DNA from: Bacillus sp. IITD106 | Lineage (GTDB): Bacteria; Bacillota; Bacilli; Bacillales; Bacillaceae_C | Assembly: GCF_019459225.1 (NCBI RefSeq) | Contig: NZ_JAIAZY010000004.1 | Location: forward strand, 101,200 to 165,199 | Reading direction: 5' to 3' | DNA: 64,000 nt | Part shown: one piece after another, positions 7,939 to 17,579 of the stretch | Layout of the letters: each line of letters opens with the position of its first letter | Position numbering within the stretch: position 1 is the stretch's first letter | Translations under genes and position numbers: made by a program | The notes under the pieces: generated by a model | What the model saw: only the letters and a program-made list of their open reading frames with translations | Database searches by the model: none | What the model was told of the DNA's origin: nothing

Positions 7939-8952
7939 ATGAATAAACCACATTCTACTTCCTTTAATGAAATTTTGCATATGATTCTTACTTATTATGG
8001 TTTGCCCGCCGACTCAATATCCTTTATCCCTTTTGGCGATAAATCTTATAGTTATAAAATTCGCTGTCGCAACGGGAATACCTTTTATTTAAAACTTTTA
8101 GACAAAAATTTACAGAAAGAGGCAATTGCACAAACGGAATACTATTTACCGTTTTTGAGGGAATTACATGAAAGAGATTTGTTTCCCCCTGCCATTTATC
8201 CGATTTTAACGAAAAATGGACGAGCCAAAATAGAGTTGGACGAGATTGTTTTAATCTTATTTCCATGGATTGATGGCTCTTCATTGGCCGACTCTTATCC
8301 TTTAAAAGAAAGCTATATTCGTCAGATTGCAAAACTATCTGCAAAACTGCATATGATAACAACGAACACCCAACTTCCTAGAGAGTCATTTAGTGTAAAT
8401 TTTTTAGATGAACTCTATACTTATATAAAGACACTTCCGCAAAGATCCACATCATTAGAACTTAAAACGATTATAGCAACAAAAGAAAAAGAGATCATCG
8501 GGCTTATTGAAAAAATAAAACAGTTAGCCAGCACCTTTGAAAACAATCATTTCCAATTTGTCGTATGCCACGGCGATTTATGGGGAGGAAATTTCATCCA
8601 GACTTCCTCCGGTCTTCGCATCATTGATTGGGAGTCAGTTATTTTAGCCCCAATGGAACGAGAATTGGCTGGATATATAACACAAATGCCATTCGTCTTT
8701 ATGGATGCTTATTCAGAAAAAATTGGAAGTAGAATCAAACCAAATATAGACTTGCTCCGTTTCTTTTCTTTTCGATCTCAACTTCACAACTTATATAGTT
8801 GGTTAAAAAATTTGCTCATTTATGATTTGGACAGGAAACAACAAATGAATGATATCGATATGATAAAAAACCATTGCTTGAATCGTTGGGAAGAGATTGA
8901 AGAAGGATTGCAAAAACTTGAATTTCATTTTAATCAGAAAGAGGGAGAATGA
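7939..8952 (+). CDS. Aminoglycoside phosphotransferase-fold (APH) kinase
   Basis: Protein of 337 aa with the protein-kinase-like APH fold. The catalytic loop HGDLWGGNF (Brenner motif, catalytic Asp and metal Asn) is near residue 213 and the metal-binding DWES near 230. The N-lobe has FPWIDG as the hinge-like segment. Members of this family phosphorylate choline, homoserine, fructosamine or other small hydroxyl compounds, and few are real antibiotic resistance enzymes; nothing here identifies a drug substrate. AGGAGG lies six nt before the ATG. It overlaps the quinone oxidoreductase gene by one base if the second ATG is used, so the two are translationally coupled. Confidence 0.83.
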   Translation: MNKPHSTSFNEILHMILTYYGLPADSISFIPFGDKSYSYKIRCRNGNTFYLKLLDKNLQKEAIAQTEYYLPFLRELHERDLFPPAIYPILTKNGRAKIELDEIVLILFPWIDGSSLADSYPLKESYIRQIAKLSAKLHMITTNTQLPRESFSVNFLDELYTYIKTLPQRSTSLELKTIIATKEKEIIGLIEKIKQLASTFENNHFQFVVCHGDLWGGNFIQTSSGLRIIDWESVILAPMERELAGYITQMPFVFMDAYSEKIGSRIKPNIDLLRFFSFRSQLHNLYSWLKNLLIYDLDRKQQMNDIDMIKNHCLNRWEEIEEGLQKLEFHFNQKEGE

Positions 8953-9929
8953 TGAAAGCAATATTAGTGGAAGAGAATTCGCAAAATCTGTTTATCGGAA
9001 ATACGGACATGCCTCATATGAAAAAAAACGAGCTGCTCGTCAAAGTAAAAGCCACCGCATTAAATAGAGCTGACCTACTGCAAAAGCGAGGTCTTTATCC
9101 TCCTCCCCCAGGTGCTTCACCTATCCTTGGTCTCGAAATGAGTGGAATCATTGAAGAAGTAGGCAAAGATGCTACGGGCTGGCAAATAGGAGATCGTGTA
9201 TGTGCACTTCTTCCTGGGGGAGGATACGCAGAATACGCAGTGATCCCCGCTGGAATGGCGATTAGAATTCCAGAAAACCTTTCTTTTGAAGAAGCGGCAG
9301 CGATTCCAGAAGTATTTTTAACAGCCTTTTTAAATATGTTTTGGTTGGGGAAACTAAAAAAAGGAGAGACCATCTTAATTCACGCTGGAGCCAGCGGTGT
9401 CGGAACAGCAGCCATTCAATTGGCGCGGGAAATTGGTGCGAAAGTAATTGTAACGGCTGGAACAGAAGAAAAAAGATCTTTATGCCTTTCCTTAGGAGCC
9501 GATGTAGCCATTGATTATAAAGAAGGCCCTTTTCATGGAAAAGTGATGGATGCAACTTCTGGAAAGGGAGTCAGTTTAATTTTTGATTTTATCGGAGCTC
9601 CATACTGGGATCAAAACATTGATTCCCTTGCCACAGATGGCAAATTAATATTGATTGGCACAATGGGAGGCTCAACGCTTGAAGACGTCAACCTTGGAAA
9701 GCTGCTTTTTAAGAGAATTCAAGTCACTGGCACTGGCTTGCGCACCCAACCTGTCGAGAAAAAAATAGCGTTGACGAAAGATTTTATAGAATTTGCTTTG
9801 CCAAAATTTGAAAACGGCCGTCTTAAGCCCATTATCGATCGCATTTTGGATTGGGAAAAAGTGAATGAGGCACACTCATATATGGAGCAGAATAAAAACG
9901 CGGGAAAAATAGTGCTGCGAATTTCGTAA
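8952..9929 (+). CDS. NAD(P)H:quinone oxidoreductase, PIG3/zeta-crystallin type
   Basis: Medium-chain dehydrogenase/reductase lacking catalytic zinc, about 325 aa, predicted to reduce quinones with NADPH. The PIG3-type start NRADLLQKRGLYPPPPGASP, the GLEMSGII strand and the coenzyme loop HAGASGVGTAAIQLA are clear; Cys/His zinc ligands of alcohol dehydrogenases are missing. The start could be either of two tandem ATGs (8949, 8952); the second is better placed after GGGAG. It is followed 22 bp later by brkB. Overlap with the APH kinase indicates an operon. Confidence 0.88.
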   Translation: MKAILVEENSQNLFIGNTDMPHMKKNELLVKVKATALNRADLLQKRGLYPPPPGASPILGLEMSGIIEEVGKDATGWQIGDRVCALLPGGGYAEYAVIPAGMAIRIPENLSFEEAAAIPEVFLTAFLNMFWLGKLKKGETILIHAGASGVGTAAIQLAREIGAKVIVTAGTEEKRSLCLSLGADVAIDYKEGPFHGKVMDATSGKGVSLIFDFIGAPYWDQNIDSLATDGKLILIGTMGGSTLEDVNLGKLLFKRIQVTGTGLRTQPVEKKIALTKDFIEFALPKFENGRLKPIIDRILDWEKVNEAHSYMEQNKNAGKIVLRIS

Positions 9930-9951
9930 AACTTCTAAAAGGGATGGAGCA

Positions 9952-10773
9952 ATGGACAGAATAACCACGATCATTAAACGTTTTTTCATTGAGCGATTTC
10001 ATGACCAGTCCGCCCAGATGGCTTATTATTTCATGCTGTCCATTTTCCCTTTTCTTATATTTGCCCTATCGATTGTTAGCTTCCTGCCGATTCGTGAGGA
10101 AGATGTTCTTAGTGCAATTGAGCCATTTGCTCCTAAAGGAAGCTTTTATTTAATAAAATCAAATATCTTGAGCATCTTTGGCAAGCAACAAACGAAAATT
10201 GCATCATTCAGTTTATTAGCAGCGTTTTGGATTGCTTCTATGGCCGTGCAATCCCTTGTGCGAGCTATGAATGATGCTTATCAAATTGTCCGAAAAGAGG
10301 GGTTTTTTCTTGCATTTGGAAAGGACTTAATTTTAACATTAAGCCTAATGATCACTTTGACGTTATCCCTACTCGTCCCGATTGCTGAAGAGATTGGCCG
10401 AGTGTTTCTCGCAACTCATGTCGAATTGCCCCTCTCCTTTTATAGATGGTGGTTATTATCTAAATGGATCATCGGATCCTTTTATTTATTTTTCTTTTTT
10501 CTGTTTCTTTATAAGGTCGTTCCGAGTACTAAAGTCAGCTTTAAAAATATTATTCCCGGAGCTATATTCGCAACAATTGGATGGCAAAGTGTATCCATTG
10601 CCTTCTCCTATTACGTGACGTTTGCGGCAAGCTATACAAAGCTCTATGGACAATTAGGAAATATTATCGTCCTGATGATTTGGTTTTATTTTACGGCGGC
10701 GGTTCTTCTTATTGGCGGATTATTAAATGCTACTTGGATATCAAAAAAGGTCGAGGATTTCCCCGACCTATAG
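9952..10773 (+). CDS. YihY/BrkB family inner membrane protein
   Basis: Integral membrane protein of 273 aa with about six hydrophobic helices, of the YihY/BrkB (UPF0761) family. The signature AYYFMLSIFPF near residue 25, the AMNDAYQI segment and a final LIGGLLNATW are typical. The transport substrate of the family is not established. It is the third gene of the run starting at 7939; AAGGG lies eight nt upstream of the ATG. The last codons also encode, on the opposite strand, the terminator stem for tcyP (10743-10768). Confidence 0.85.
   Translation: MDRITTIIKRFFIERFHDQSAQMAYYFMLSIFPFLIFALSIVSFLPIREEDVLSAIEPFAPKGSFYLIKSNILSIFGKQQTKIASFSLLAAFWIASMAVQSLVRAMNDAYQIVRKEGFFLAFGKDLILTLSLMITLTLSLLVPIAEEIGRVFLATHVELPLSFYRWWLLSKWIIGSFYLFFFFLFLYKVVPSTKVSFKNIIPGAIFATIGWQSVSIAFSYYVTFAASYTKLYGQLGNIIVLMIWFYFTAAVLLIGGLLNATWISKKVEDFPDL
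10743..10768 (-). terminator. tcyP terminator embedded in the brkB coding end
   Basis: Minus-strand stem GGTCGGGG/CCTCGACC with an AAAT loop followed by six T residues, starting 7 bp past the tcyP stop. The stem lies inside the last codons of the convergent brkB gene. Confidence 0.75.
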
Positions 10774-10775
10774 CT

Positions 10776-12161
10776 TTAGACTTGCAGGTTTTGTTTCGGC
10801 TGCTTAAAAACTTCTTCATCCAATTCTCCGGTAATTTTTCCGGTCAATACTCCAGCTGTCATACTTCCACTTACATTTAGGGCTGTTCTTCCCATATCAA
10901 TTAAAGGTTCAACCGATATTAATAATCCGACAATGGCAATCGGCAAATTAAGTGCGGATAAAACGAGTAGGGCGGCAAATGTTGCTCCCCCACCAACTCC
11001 AGCAACTCCAAACGAACTAATTGCAACGATCACAATTAATGTGAAGATGAATGCCGGGTTTAATGGATTAATTCCTGCTGTAGGAGCAACCATAATGGCG
11101 AGCATGGCTGGATAAATACCCGCACATCCATTTTGTCCGATAGAAAGGCCGAATGAACCGGCAAAGTTGGCAATTCCTTCTGATACTCCAAATTCCTGAT
11201 GCTGTGTTTTGATATTCAGTGGCAAAGTCCCTGCACTTGAGCGTGATGTAAACGCAAAAGTAAGGGCTGGCATTGCTTTTTTGACGTATGTGACTGGATT
11301 TTGCTTAGCAAGTGCCAATAGTAAAAGATGGATAAGGAACATGATGATCAGCGCCACATAAGAAGCGATGACAAACTTTCCAAGCTTCACTATCGCCGAA
11401 TAATCGCTTGTTGCTGTTACTTTAGCCATTAACGCAAGAACACCATATGGAGTCAACCTTAAAATTAATGTGACCACCCGCATAACTACGGTGTAAATCG
11501 TTTCTATGATTTTCGCAAAAAAATCAGCGTGCTCAGGATCTTTTCTACGAACTCCTAAATAAGCAATCCCGATAATCGCGGCAAAAATAACAACTGCAAT
11601 TGTTGAGGTTGGACGCGATCCCGTTAATTCCATAAATGGATTTTGCGGAAATAAAGTGATGATTTGTTGTGGGATCGTCATATCTTTTACATCGCCGACC
11701 GTTTCTTGAAGCTCTGTATTTCTTGTTAACTCCGCTTCACCTTCTTCAAGCTGAATTCCTTCAAGGTGGAAACCTAACGCAGTGGCAATTCCAATTGAAG
11801 CGGCTATGGCTGTTGTTCCAATTAAAATTCCTATAACAAGAGCACTAATTTTTCCAAGATTACTCGTTAGCTTTAATTTTGTAAAAGCTGAGACGATGGA
11901 AATAAAAACGAGCGGCATGACGATCATTTTTAATAAGGAAATATAACCACTGCCTACAATATTGATCCAATCCAAGGACCCTTTCGTAACATCGGAATCC
12001 GTTCCAAACACTAAGTGCATGGCTAGACCTAAAACAATCCCGATACCCAACGCTGTAAATACTCGTTTTGAAAAGGAAATATGCTTCTTTTGCATTCGAA
12101 ACAAGAGAAATATAAGCAATAAAAAAATGGCGATATTTATAATGATCAAAAGTGTATTCAT
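10776..12161 (-). CDS. tcyP: L-cystine uptake transporter TcyP (sodium:dicarboxylate symporter family)
   Basis: Membrane symporter importing L-cystine, 461 aa. It has eight or so transmembrane helices, the serine-rich SRSSAGTLPLN re-entrant loop near residue 305, NGCAGIYPAM and the GVAGVGGGATFAALL loop, matching B. subtilis TcyP in length and order. The ATG at 12161 is used because GGGGGG lies seven nt upstream; a longer start at 12176 would overlap that SD. The upstream region contains an AAGGGAATAT segment that loosely resembles the downstream half of CymR sites, too weak to annotate. Convergent with brkB. Confidence 0.9.
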   Translation of the reverse strand: MNTLLIIINIAIFLLLIFLLFRMQKKHISFSKRVFTALGIGIVLGLAMHLVFGTDSDVTKGSLDWINIVGSGYISLLKMIVMPLVFISIVSAFTKLKLTSNLGKISALVIGILIGTTAIAASIGIATALGFHLEGIQLEEGEAELTRNTELQETVGDVKDMTIPQQIITLFPQNPFMELTGSRPTSTIAVVIFAAIIGIAYLGVRRKDPEHADFFAKIIETIYTVVMRVVTLILRLTPYGVLALMAKVTATSDYSAIVKLGKFVIASYVALIIMFLIHLLLLALAKQNPVTYVKKAMPALTFAFTSRSSAGTLPLNIKTQHQEFGVSEGIANFAGSFGLSIGQNGCAGIYPAMLAIMVAPTAGINPLNPAFIFTLIVIVAISSFGVAGVGGGATFAALLVLSALNLPIAIVGLLISVEPLIDMGRTALNVSGSMTAGVLTGKITGELDEEVFKQPKQNLQV

Positions 12162-12326
12162 CAAGAATCCCCCCATTAATAGATTCCGTTGCGGTTTAGA
12201 AAGTCTTACTTTTATGATATTCCCTTAATATGGTTATCATAACCTGACAATTGTAAAACTATGTTATTGGTTTATTACTAATAAGATATGGGGAAAGTAT
12301 AGAAAATAGTGAAAGGAAGTCATTTT

Positions 12327-12467
12327 ATGCGTTTTTCTAAACTATTACGCTTTGCCATTAAAGCGGCTCCTGTCGTGTATCCTCTAGCAAAGGAATTATT
12401 AAAGAAAAGAAAAGAGAGAAAAAGAAGTAAAATCGTAAACAGCAAAAAAAGAGACCAATTAGTGTAA
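12327..12467 (+). CDS. 46-aa very basic hypothetical protein
   Basis: A short ORF starting ATGCGT with AGGAAGT six nt before it, encoding a hydrophobic N-half (RFAIKAAPVVYPLAKELL) and a Lys/Arg-rich tail with over 15 basic residues. It is followed by a terminator that overlaps its last codons, which supports a real short transcript. The make-up is that of a membrane- or nucleic-acid-associated micropeptide. No family recognised. Confidence 0.55.
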   Translation: MRFSKLLRFAIKAAPVVYPLAKELLKKRKERKRSKIVNSKKRDQLV

Positions 12468-12508
12468 AAAACTGCAAGTTCCTAACACTTTGGTCTCATT
12501 TGTTTTTG
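12450..12508 (+). terminator. Terminator overlapping the end of the 46-aa gene
   Basis: GAGACCAATTAGTGT pairs with ACACTTTGGTCTC across an approximately 20-nt loop, followed by ATTTGTTTTTG. The 5' arm includes the last codons and stop. Confidence 0.65.
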
Positions 12509-12519
12509 CTTAAGAAATT

Positions 12520-12762
12520 ATAAATTGGAACTTTGCAGATAAATTTTAAGAAGACAGTTCCCGTCTAGCTACAGCGCCTAGCGCCTAGCAAACTTTCGGT
12601 TTCTTCGATAAGTCAACATCGGCTCGCCACGGCTCACCGTGTTTCCTTTATCTCGTCAGAACCCTAAAGAGGAACGTCGACTAAAACCGCCACATCCTGT
12701 GGCGACGCCGACGGACCCACATCCTGTGGGCCTGTACGTGCTAAACAGGCGCTTGCGCTTTT
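12520..12762. repeat. Dispersed intergenic repeat, copy A
   Basis: Between GTCTAGCT (12563) and the GCGCTTGCGCTTTT end (12762) lies a repeat whose inner segments (CTAGCAAACTTTC, CTTCGATAAGTCAACATCGG and CCGTGTTTCCTTTAT) recur in inverse orientation at 24398-24665. Two extra hairpins, around CCACATCCTGTGG and CCCACATCCTGTGGG, are inside. The flank at 12520-12562 (TTGGAACTTT to AGTTCCC) is shared with copy B at 17851. The element ends 4 bp before the chemoreceptor stop codon. Confidence 0.75.
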
Positions 12763-12766
12763 GTAC

Positions 12767-14443
12767 TTATACTTTAAACTGTCTAATCAATTTATCCAAG
12801 TCGACAGCGATGGTAGAAAGGGATTCGGCGTTTGCCGCAATTTCCTGCATCGAACTAGTCGTTTGTTCAGCGGATGCTGCTGTTTCTTCAACCCCTGCTG
12901 ATGCTTCTTCTGATATCGAAGCGATATTAGATATTGAAGCATTCATAACATCTGTACTGCTAGCGATGTTATTCAAATCCTGTGAAATAATATGGATTTG
13001 ATTTACGACTTGCTTAATGGAATCCGTAATCATTTCAAACGTACTGCCAGTTGTTCTAATTTGCTCAGTTCCAAGTTCGACTTGAACAAAGCTCTCATTT
13101 AATGAGTGGACAACTTCACCTGTTTCTTTTTGGATCGTAGAAACAATTCCTGTAATGTCTGAAACTGAACTTGCAACTTGTTCAGCAAGCTTCTTCACTT
13201 CTCCTGCCACTACAGCAAAGCCTTTTCCGTGTTCACCTGCACGTGCTGCTTCAATCGCAGCATTTAAAGCTAACAAGTTTGTTTGTTCAGCAATGTCAGA
13301 TATCACTTTTACAAGCTGGGAAATTTCTTTGGAATGGCCTTCAAGGCTTTGAACTTTTCCTACTGCGTCTTTAACATTTTCATCAATCAATTTCATTTTA
13401 GAAATTGATTCTGTCATCGCTTCATTCCCTTTTTCCGTTAACTCTAATACTTGATTAGAAACTTGGCTTGCCCTTTGTCCGCTCTCATTAGCATTATGGA
13501 TATTAGCGGTGAGCGATCCCATTGATTCCACTAAATCAGAAGCGGATTGTGCTTGTGTTTCGGATGCGATGGAAAGCTCCTCCATCGTTGTTGCTACTTG
13601 TTGACTGCCAGAATTTACTTCCATCGCAGAATGACTTAGTTCTTCGCTTCGTCTCATGACAGTTTCCGAAACGTTGCCTAGCTCTTGAACCATTGCTCGA
13701 ATTTGAACATTCATGTCGTTCACAGAATGAATCAAATCTCCCACTTCATCCTTCGATCTCGTTTTTAGTTCATCGTTGCTTAAATCCCCTTCAGCGATTA
13801 GGCGCATACGATTGGCTACTCTGACGATCGGTCTAGAAATAGAATTTGCCGTCATAATGGCGATAACGATTCCAAGTATGAGCGCCGCTATACCAATACC
13901 CGCACTCGTTAGTGAGTTTCTTTCTCCTACATTGATTACTTGCTTAGCATTGGCTGTTATATTCTTTTCTTGTTTTTTTGATAATTCTTGGAATGAATCC
14001 CTTAACAAAATACTTAATGGCTCGATTGTGTTTTTAAAATTATCTCGAGCTTTTTCACGGTCAGCCATAAACTCATTAAAGATCATATCATTGATGGCAA
14101 TTTCCCAATTATCAAGTTTCTCTATAAGTTCTTTCGTTTCTTTAGTAGGAGAAACAGCTAATAATTGCTTTTCAAGCTTTGTACTTTCAGCTGTGGCTTC
14201 TTCAAATGCACGCATGTAAGGTACTTGACCAAGTAAAAGATAAATACTTAAATGAGATGTCCTCTCCGCAATGTTTACACTCAATTTTTCCGATAAAACA
14301 AGTACAGGCAATTGCTCCTCAATAACTTGAGTTGTTTGCTTATTCGTTTGGGTCGAAAAGAAATAATTTGAACCACTTATAATTAATACAATAGCGTTTA
14401 CAATTAAAAACCCTCTTAATATCTTCCCCTTCAAGCTCTTCAT
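12767..14443 (-). CDS. Methyl-accepting chemotaxis protein
   Basis: Chemoreceptor of 558 aa. Order: TM1 (about 7-28), an extracytoplasmic four-helix-type sensor (about 30-178), TM2 (about 180-200), HAMP (about 202-255) and a long cytoplasmic coiled coil. The invariant signalling tip [19 protein letters not shown] is near residue 395, where CheA/CheW bind. The small periplasmic sensor has no recognisable Cache or PAS motif, and the ligand is unknown. GGTGGGG lies just before the ATG. It is transcribed alone; a dispersed repeat abuts its stop codon. Confidence 0.93.
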   Translation of the reverse strand: MKSLKGKILRGFLIVNAIVLIISGSNYFFSTQTNKQTTQVIEEQLPVLVLSEKLSVNIAERTSHLSIYLLLGQVPYMRAFEEATAESTKLEKQLLAVSPTKETKELIEKLDNWEIAINDMIFNEFMADREKARDNFKNTIEPLSILLRDSFQELSKKQEKNITANAKQVINVGERNSLTSAGIGIAALILGIVIAIMTANSISRPIVRVANRMRLIAEGDLSNDELKTRSKDEVGDLIHSVNDMNVQIRAMVQELGNVSETVMRRSEELSHSAMEVNSGSQQVATTMEELSIASETQAQSASDLVESMGSLTANIHNANESGQRASQVSNQVLELTEKGNEAMTESISKMKLIDENVKDAVGKVQSLEGHSKEISQLVKVISDIAEQTNLLALNAAIEAARAGEHGKGFAVVAGEVKKLAEQVASSVSDITGIVSTIQKETGEVVHSLNESFVQVELGTEQIRTTGSTFEMITDSIKQVVNQIHIISQDLNNIASSTDVMNASISNIASISEEASAGVEETAASAEQTTSSMQEIAANAESLSTIAVDLDKLIRQFKV

Positions 14444-14527
14444 TTCCCCACCGTCTTTCTTCTCTATCTTATGTCCTGTATATATTTTATTATCGGCTAT
14501 ATTTAGAAAGTATTTAATACTATTTTC

Positions 14528-15469
14528 CTAATTACTCAATTTTTGTTTACCATTTATTAAAATAATGCCCTTTTCTGCATCTATATAGGTATAAAGACCT
14601 AAAGGAGCAGATAATGTTGGTTTGCTATGACCAGCTTTTACATTAAAGATAGTCGGCTTCCCTATCGGAGCAATTATTTTTTCAAAAAGATCTTCTATTT
14701 GAAAACCATCTGCATATCGTTCTGATGTACAATCCGTCCATGTACCTAAAACGATTCCTGAAGCATCAGATAATTTCCCCGCCAAGGAAAGCTGCGTCAG
14801 CATTCTATCAATTCGATAAGGCTCTTCTCCAACGTCTTCTAAAAATAATATTTTTCCCTTCGTATCTATTTCAAAAGGAGTTCCGAGTGTACTCGCTATT
14901 ACTGATAGATTTCCCCCTATCAACATACCATTTGCCATACCCGGTACGAGACAACAAGTTGGTTCACTTTCAGGATTCTCTAATCTCCATTCAAAAGGGA
15001 ATATCTCTAAAACAGAATACAAAGATTGCATTGTAAAATCATCTGCATCAATTAAATCGGAGGCTGGCATTGGCCCATGAATGGTTGGTAAGTGGCATTT
15101 TTGTTGAAAGGCGATATGTAGAGCAGTGATGTCGCTATACCCGACAAATAATTTAGGATTCCTTTTGATAGCTTCATAGTCTAAGAGCGGAAGCAGATGT
15201 AAGGAACCATAGCCGCCGCGAAGACAAAATATGGCTGATATGTTCTGATTTATAAACATCGAATTCAATTCATTTGCCCGTTGTTCAGGAGTTCCCGCTA
15301 AATACCCTCCATAATTTTCGTAACATGTATCACCAATTTCTACATCAAAGCCCATCTCTTTTATTTTAGAAACCGCAAGCCACAGTCGCTCCTTGCACAC
15401 AGGGCCAGCTGGAGCAGTAAGTCCGATTATGTCCCCTTGCTTGAGAGCTTGAATCTTTTGTACTGCCAA
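14528..15469 (-). CDS. LD-carboxypeptidase, peptidase family S66
   Basis: Cytosolic serine peptidase (313 aa) of the LD-carboxypeptidase/MccF family, which trims the terminal D-Ala from murein tetrapeptides or cleaves related amide bonds. The nucleophile elbow GYSDITALH is near residue 118, the Glu region FLEDVGEEPYRID near 218, and the catalytic His in AGHSKPTLSAPLG near 285. It starts with TTG at 15469, supported by AAAGGAG nine nt upstream. B. subtilis YkfA is a family relative. Its upstream neighbour, an SgrR-like regulator with an oligopeptide-binding domain, suggests peptide or muropeptide use. Confidence 0.87.
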   Translation of the reverse strand: MAVQKIQALKQGDIIGLTAPAGPVCKERLWLAVSKIKEMGFDVEIGDTCYENYGGYLAGTPEQRANELNSMFINQNISAIFCLRGGYGSLHLLPLLDYEAIKRNPKLFVGYSDITALHIAFQQKCHLPTIHGPMPASDLIDADDFTMQSLYSVLEIFPFEWRLENPESEPTCCLVPGMANGMLIGGNLSVIASTLGTPFEIDTKGKILFLEDVGEEPYRIDRMLTQLSLAGKLSDASGIVLGTWTDCTSERYADGFQIEDLFEKIIAPIGKPTIFNVKAGHSKPTLSAPLGLYTYIDAEKGIILINGKQKLSN

Positions 15470-15536
15470 TATTCTGCACTCCTTTGCTCATATTAAATGG
15501 CTTTTATAAATTGTTTTCAATTCCTGTCAATCTAAA

Positions 15537-15561
15537 AGAGAAGCCCGCATATGGCTTCTCT
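15537..15561 (-). terminator. Terminator of the SgrR-like gene
   Basis: Minus-strand stem AGAGAAGCC/GGCTTCTCT with a 7-nt loop followed by TTTTAG, just beyond the SgrR-like stop codon. Confidence 0.7.
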
Positions 15562-15567
15562 TCATAT

Positions 15568-17370
15568 TTATTCGAGCAACAACGATTTTACTCCCTCTGG
15601 CTTGATCCAAATATCCTTAAAGTCTACCCATCCTCTTGAATTCATATGAACTCCTTGTACGGAAGAATGAAAGGCAGTGCCAAGTTTCTTATGAACGAGG
15701 AAGATGACTGCATAATGTTCTTTAATAATGCTTTCTATTTCCAATAGCTTATTTTCTCTCAAGCTTGCATCCGGTTCTTGTAATACCTCGTCTATTTTTC
15801 GATCTACTTTTTCAGCTAATTCATCACCTAAATGGATGCGCAAAAAACTGTGGGCATACTGAAAATCATGAATTTGTGAAATCACTTCATCTCCCAATAG
15901 CACCTCAAATAATATACAATCTGCATGTTTAATCAGTTCAATCTGCGCCATTTCATCCCAGTTAACGATATTCACCACTAGGTTAATTCCGTATTTCAAG
16001 CATTCATCCTTTAACCAATTCGCATCCAGTTCGTGCCTTTCATAACAATACAATTGAATCGGTTCTCCTGCATAACCCGACTTTTCGAGGAGAGGTTCAA
16101 CTTCAGTTGAATTATGTTCTCGATCAATTACAGAAGGAAGTCCTCTTAATTTAAATCCACTTGATGGATACAACCTTGGCTCTCCTAATTCCGAAATCAT
16201 CTTCGACCTATCAATTAATCGGTGAAAAGCTTTCCGAAAATATAGACTTTTTTGCGGACCATTTTTCGACAAATTCATTGTTAACAAACTACTGCCCGCA
16301 TAGATTTCCTCCTGTATTTTCCAGGAATCATGCTCATAATTAGCGCCCTCATCATGATTAACGATCAGCCGTTCAAACTTATGCTTTTCCAAGTTTAATA
16401 TTTTTTCATTATTAGGCATTCTGGAAATTTCTATCCGATCTAATTGTGGTCTTCCAAAAAAGTGAGAAGAAAAAGCTTCAAGGATACAAGTTTTCAATGT
16501 GTTTTCAATCACTTTAAATGGCCCTGTACCACTTGGGCAAACAGGAAAAGCATCATTCGGCGTATCCGCAGGAATAATAGACATTGGGGTATAAGTCAAA
16601 TTACTTAAAAACAGATAATTAGGACTATTTAAGTTAATCTGTACCGTATACTCGTCGTGAATGATCATATCATTTATCTGCTGTACTAACCATTTATGTG
16701 ATGAGTTACGCAAACGATTGAAGGTATAAACAACATCTTCAGCTTTAAGTTCTTTCCCATGATGAAAAAATACGCCTTTCCGTAAATAAAAGATCCATTT
16801 CGTTTGATCTTTATTAGTCTCCCAATGGTGTGCGAGGCCCCCTTTTAATTGATTAGTAGATCGATCATAATCAAGCAATGTGTTGTATATTTGGCTTGCC
16901 ATATGCGCATCTAATTCATAATAAATGCGTGCGGGATCAAGTGTCGTAATCGGCCGAAAAATAGGAAAACGGAGAATTTCAATACGGTCAGCTTCATTAT
17001 CTTCAACATTATAGCCAAAGTAATCAGATAACCATTCTATAATACGTTCCTTTACATTTGTTCCTTCTCCGTATTCTTGAATTTGTTCAAGTGCTTCCTT
17101 TAATTCCCCATCTTTAACAAGCTGGACAGCTTTATCATACAGAATATCTTGGAGTGATATTTTGAAGGTTAATGTGGATCGGTTTCCTCTCCCTCTTCCT
17201 GGGATAAATTCTACCCAACCTAACTGCACCATTTTTGTAACAATTAATTTTGCATTTCGGGTCGTACAGAACCATAATTCGGAGAGGGTTTCCATTGAAA
17301 TTGGATATGGTTCATTCTCTTTTGTGTCTGTAAACGATCTCCATAAAGTAATAAAATCATTTGCTAACAT
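15568..17370 (-). CDS. SgrR-type regulator: winged helix fused to solute-binding protein domain
   Basis: Cytoplasmic regulator of 600 aa. Residues about 1-110 form an SgrR_N-type winged helix (LSELWFCTTRNAKLIVTKM, then the GRGRGNRSTL wing). Residues about 150-500 resemble an OppA/SBP_bac_5 oligopeptide-binding protein (DAHMASQIYNTLLDYD, VYTFNRLRNSSH, SGTGPFKV) but without a lipoprotein signal, so it should bind its ligand inside the cell. The ATG at 17370, preceded by GGGGGGG at 5 nt, is chosen over an upstream start. E. coli SgrR responds to sugar-phosphate stress; here the LD-carboxypeptidase neighbour makes a peptide-like effector equally likely (inference). Confidence 0.85.
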   Translation of the reverse strand: MLANDFITLWRSFTDTKENEPYPISMETLSELWFCTTRNAKLIVTKMVQLGWVEFIPGRGRGNRSTLTFKISLQDILYDKAVQLVKDGELKEALEQIQEYGEGTNVKERIIEWLSDYFGYNVEDNEADRIEILRFPIFRPITTLDPARIYYELDAHMASQIYNTLLDYDRSTNQLKGGLAHHWETNKDQTKWIFYLRKGVFFHHGKELKAEDVVYTFNRLRNSSHKWLVQQINDMIIHDEYTVQINLNSPNYLFLSNLTYTPMSIIPADTPNDAFPVCPSGTGPFKVIENTLKTCILEAFSSHFFGRPQLDRIEISRMPNNEKILNLEKHKFERLIVNHDEGANYEHDSWKIQEEIYAGSSLLTMNLSKNGPQKSLYFRKAFHRLIDRSKMISELGEPRLYPSSGFKLRGLPSVIDREHNSTEVEPLLEKSGYAGEPIQLYCYERHELDANWLKDECLKYGINLVVNIVNWDEMAQIELIKHADCILFEVLLGDEVISQIHDFQYAHSFLRIHLGDELAEKVDRKIDEVLQEPDASLRENKLLEIESIIKEHYAVIFLVHKKLGTAFHSSVQGVHMNSRGWVDFKDIWIKPEGVKSLLLE

Positions 17371-17579
17371 AGCTACCCCCCCTTTATGGGATATAAGGTG
17401 AAAAACAATCACTTTCCCTTTCGCCTTTTTTATGTTTTATCCAATATACCATGGAAAATAAAACATGGAATAGGTAATTTTCGTCTTTAAGTGGAAAAAA
17501 TCATTATAAAAGTATACCATTTTTAACCTCCGCTATCCTTATTACAATTAAATTAAGAAAACGATGGAGGAGATTGAAA

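Noticed and set aside
7939..8952. Aminoglycoside resistance gene
   Set aside because: Only the general APH kinase fold is visible; no known resistance family signature and ordinary chromosomal context.
12162..12326. CymR operator before tcyP
   Set aside because: Only a loose match (AAGGGAATAT) to part of the consensus was found.
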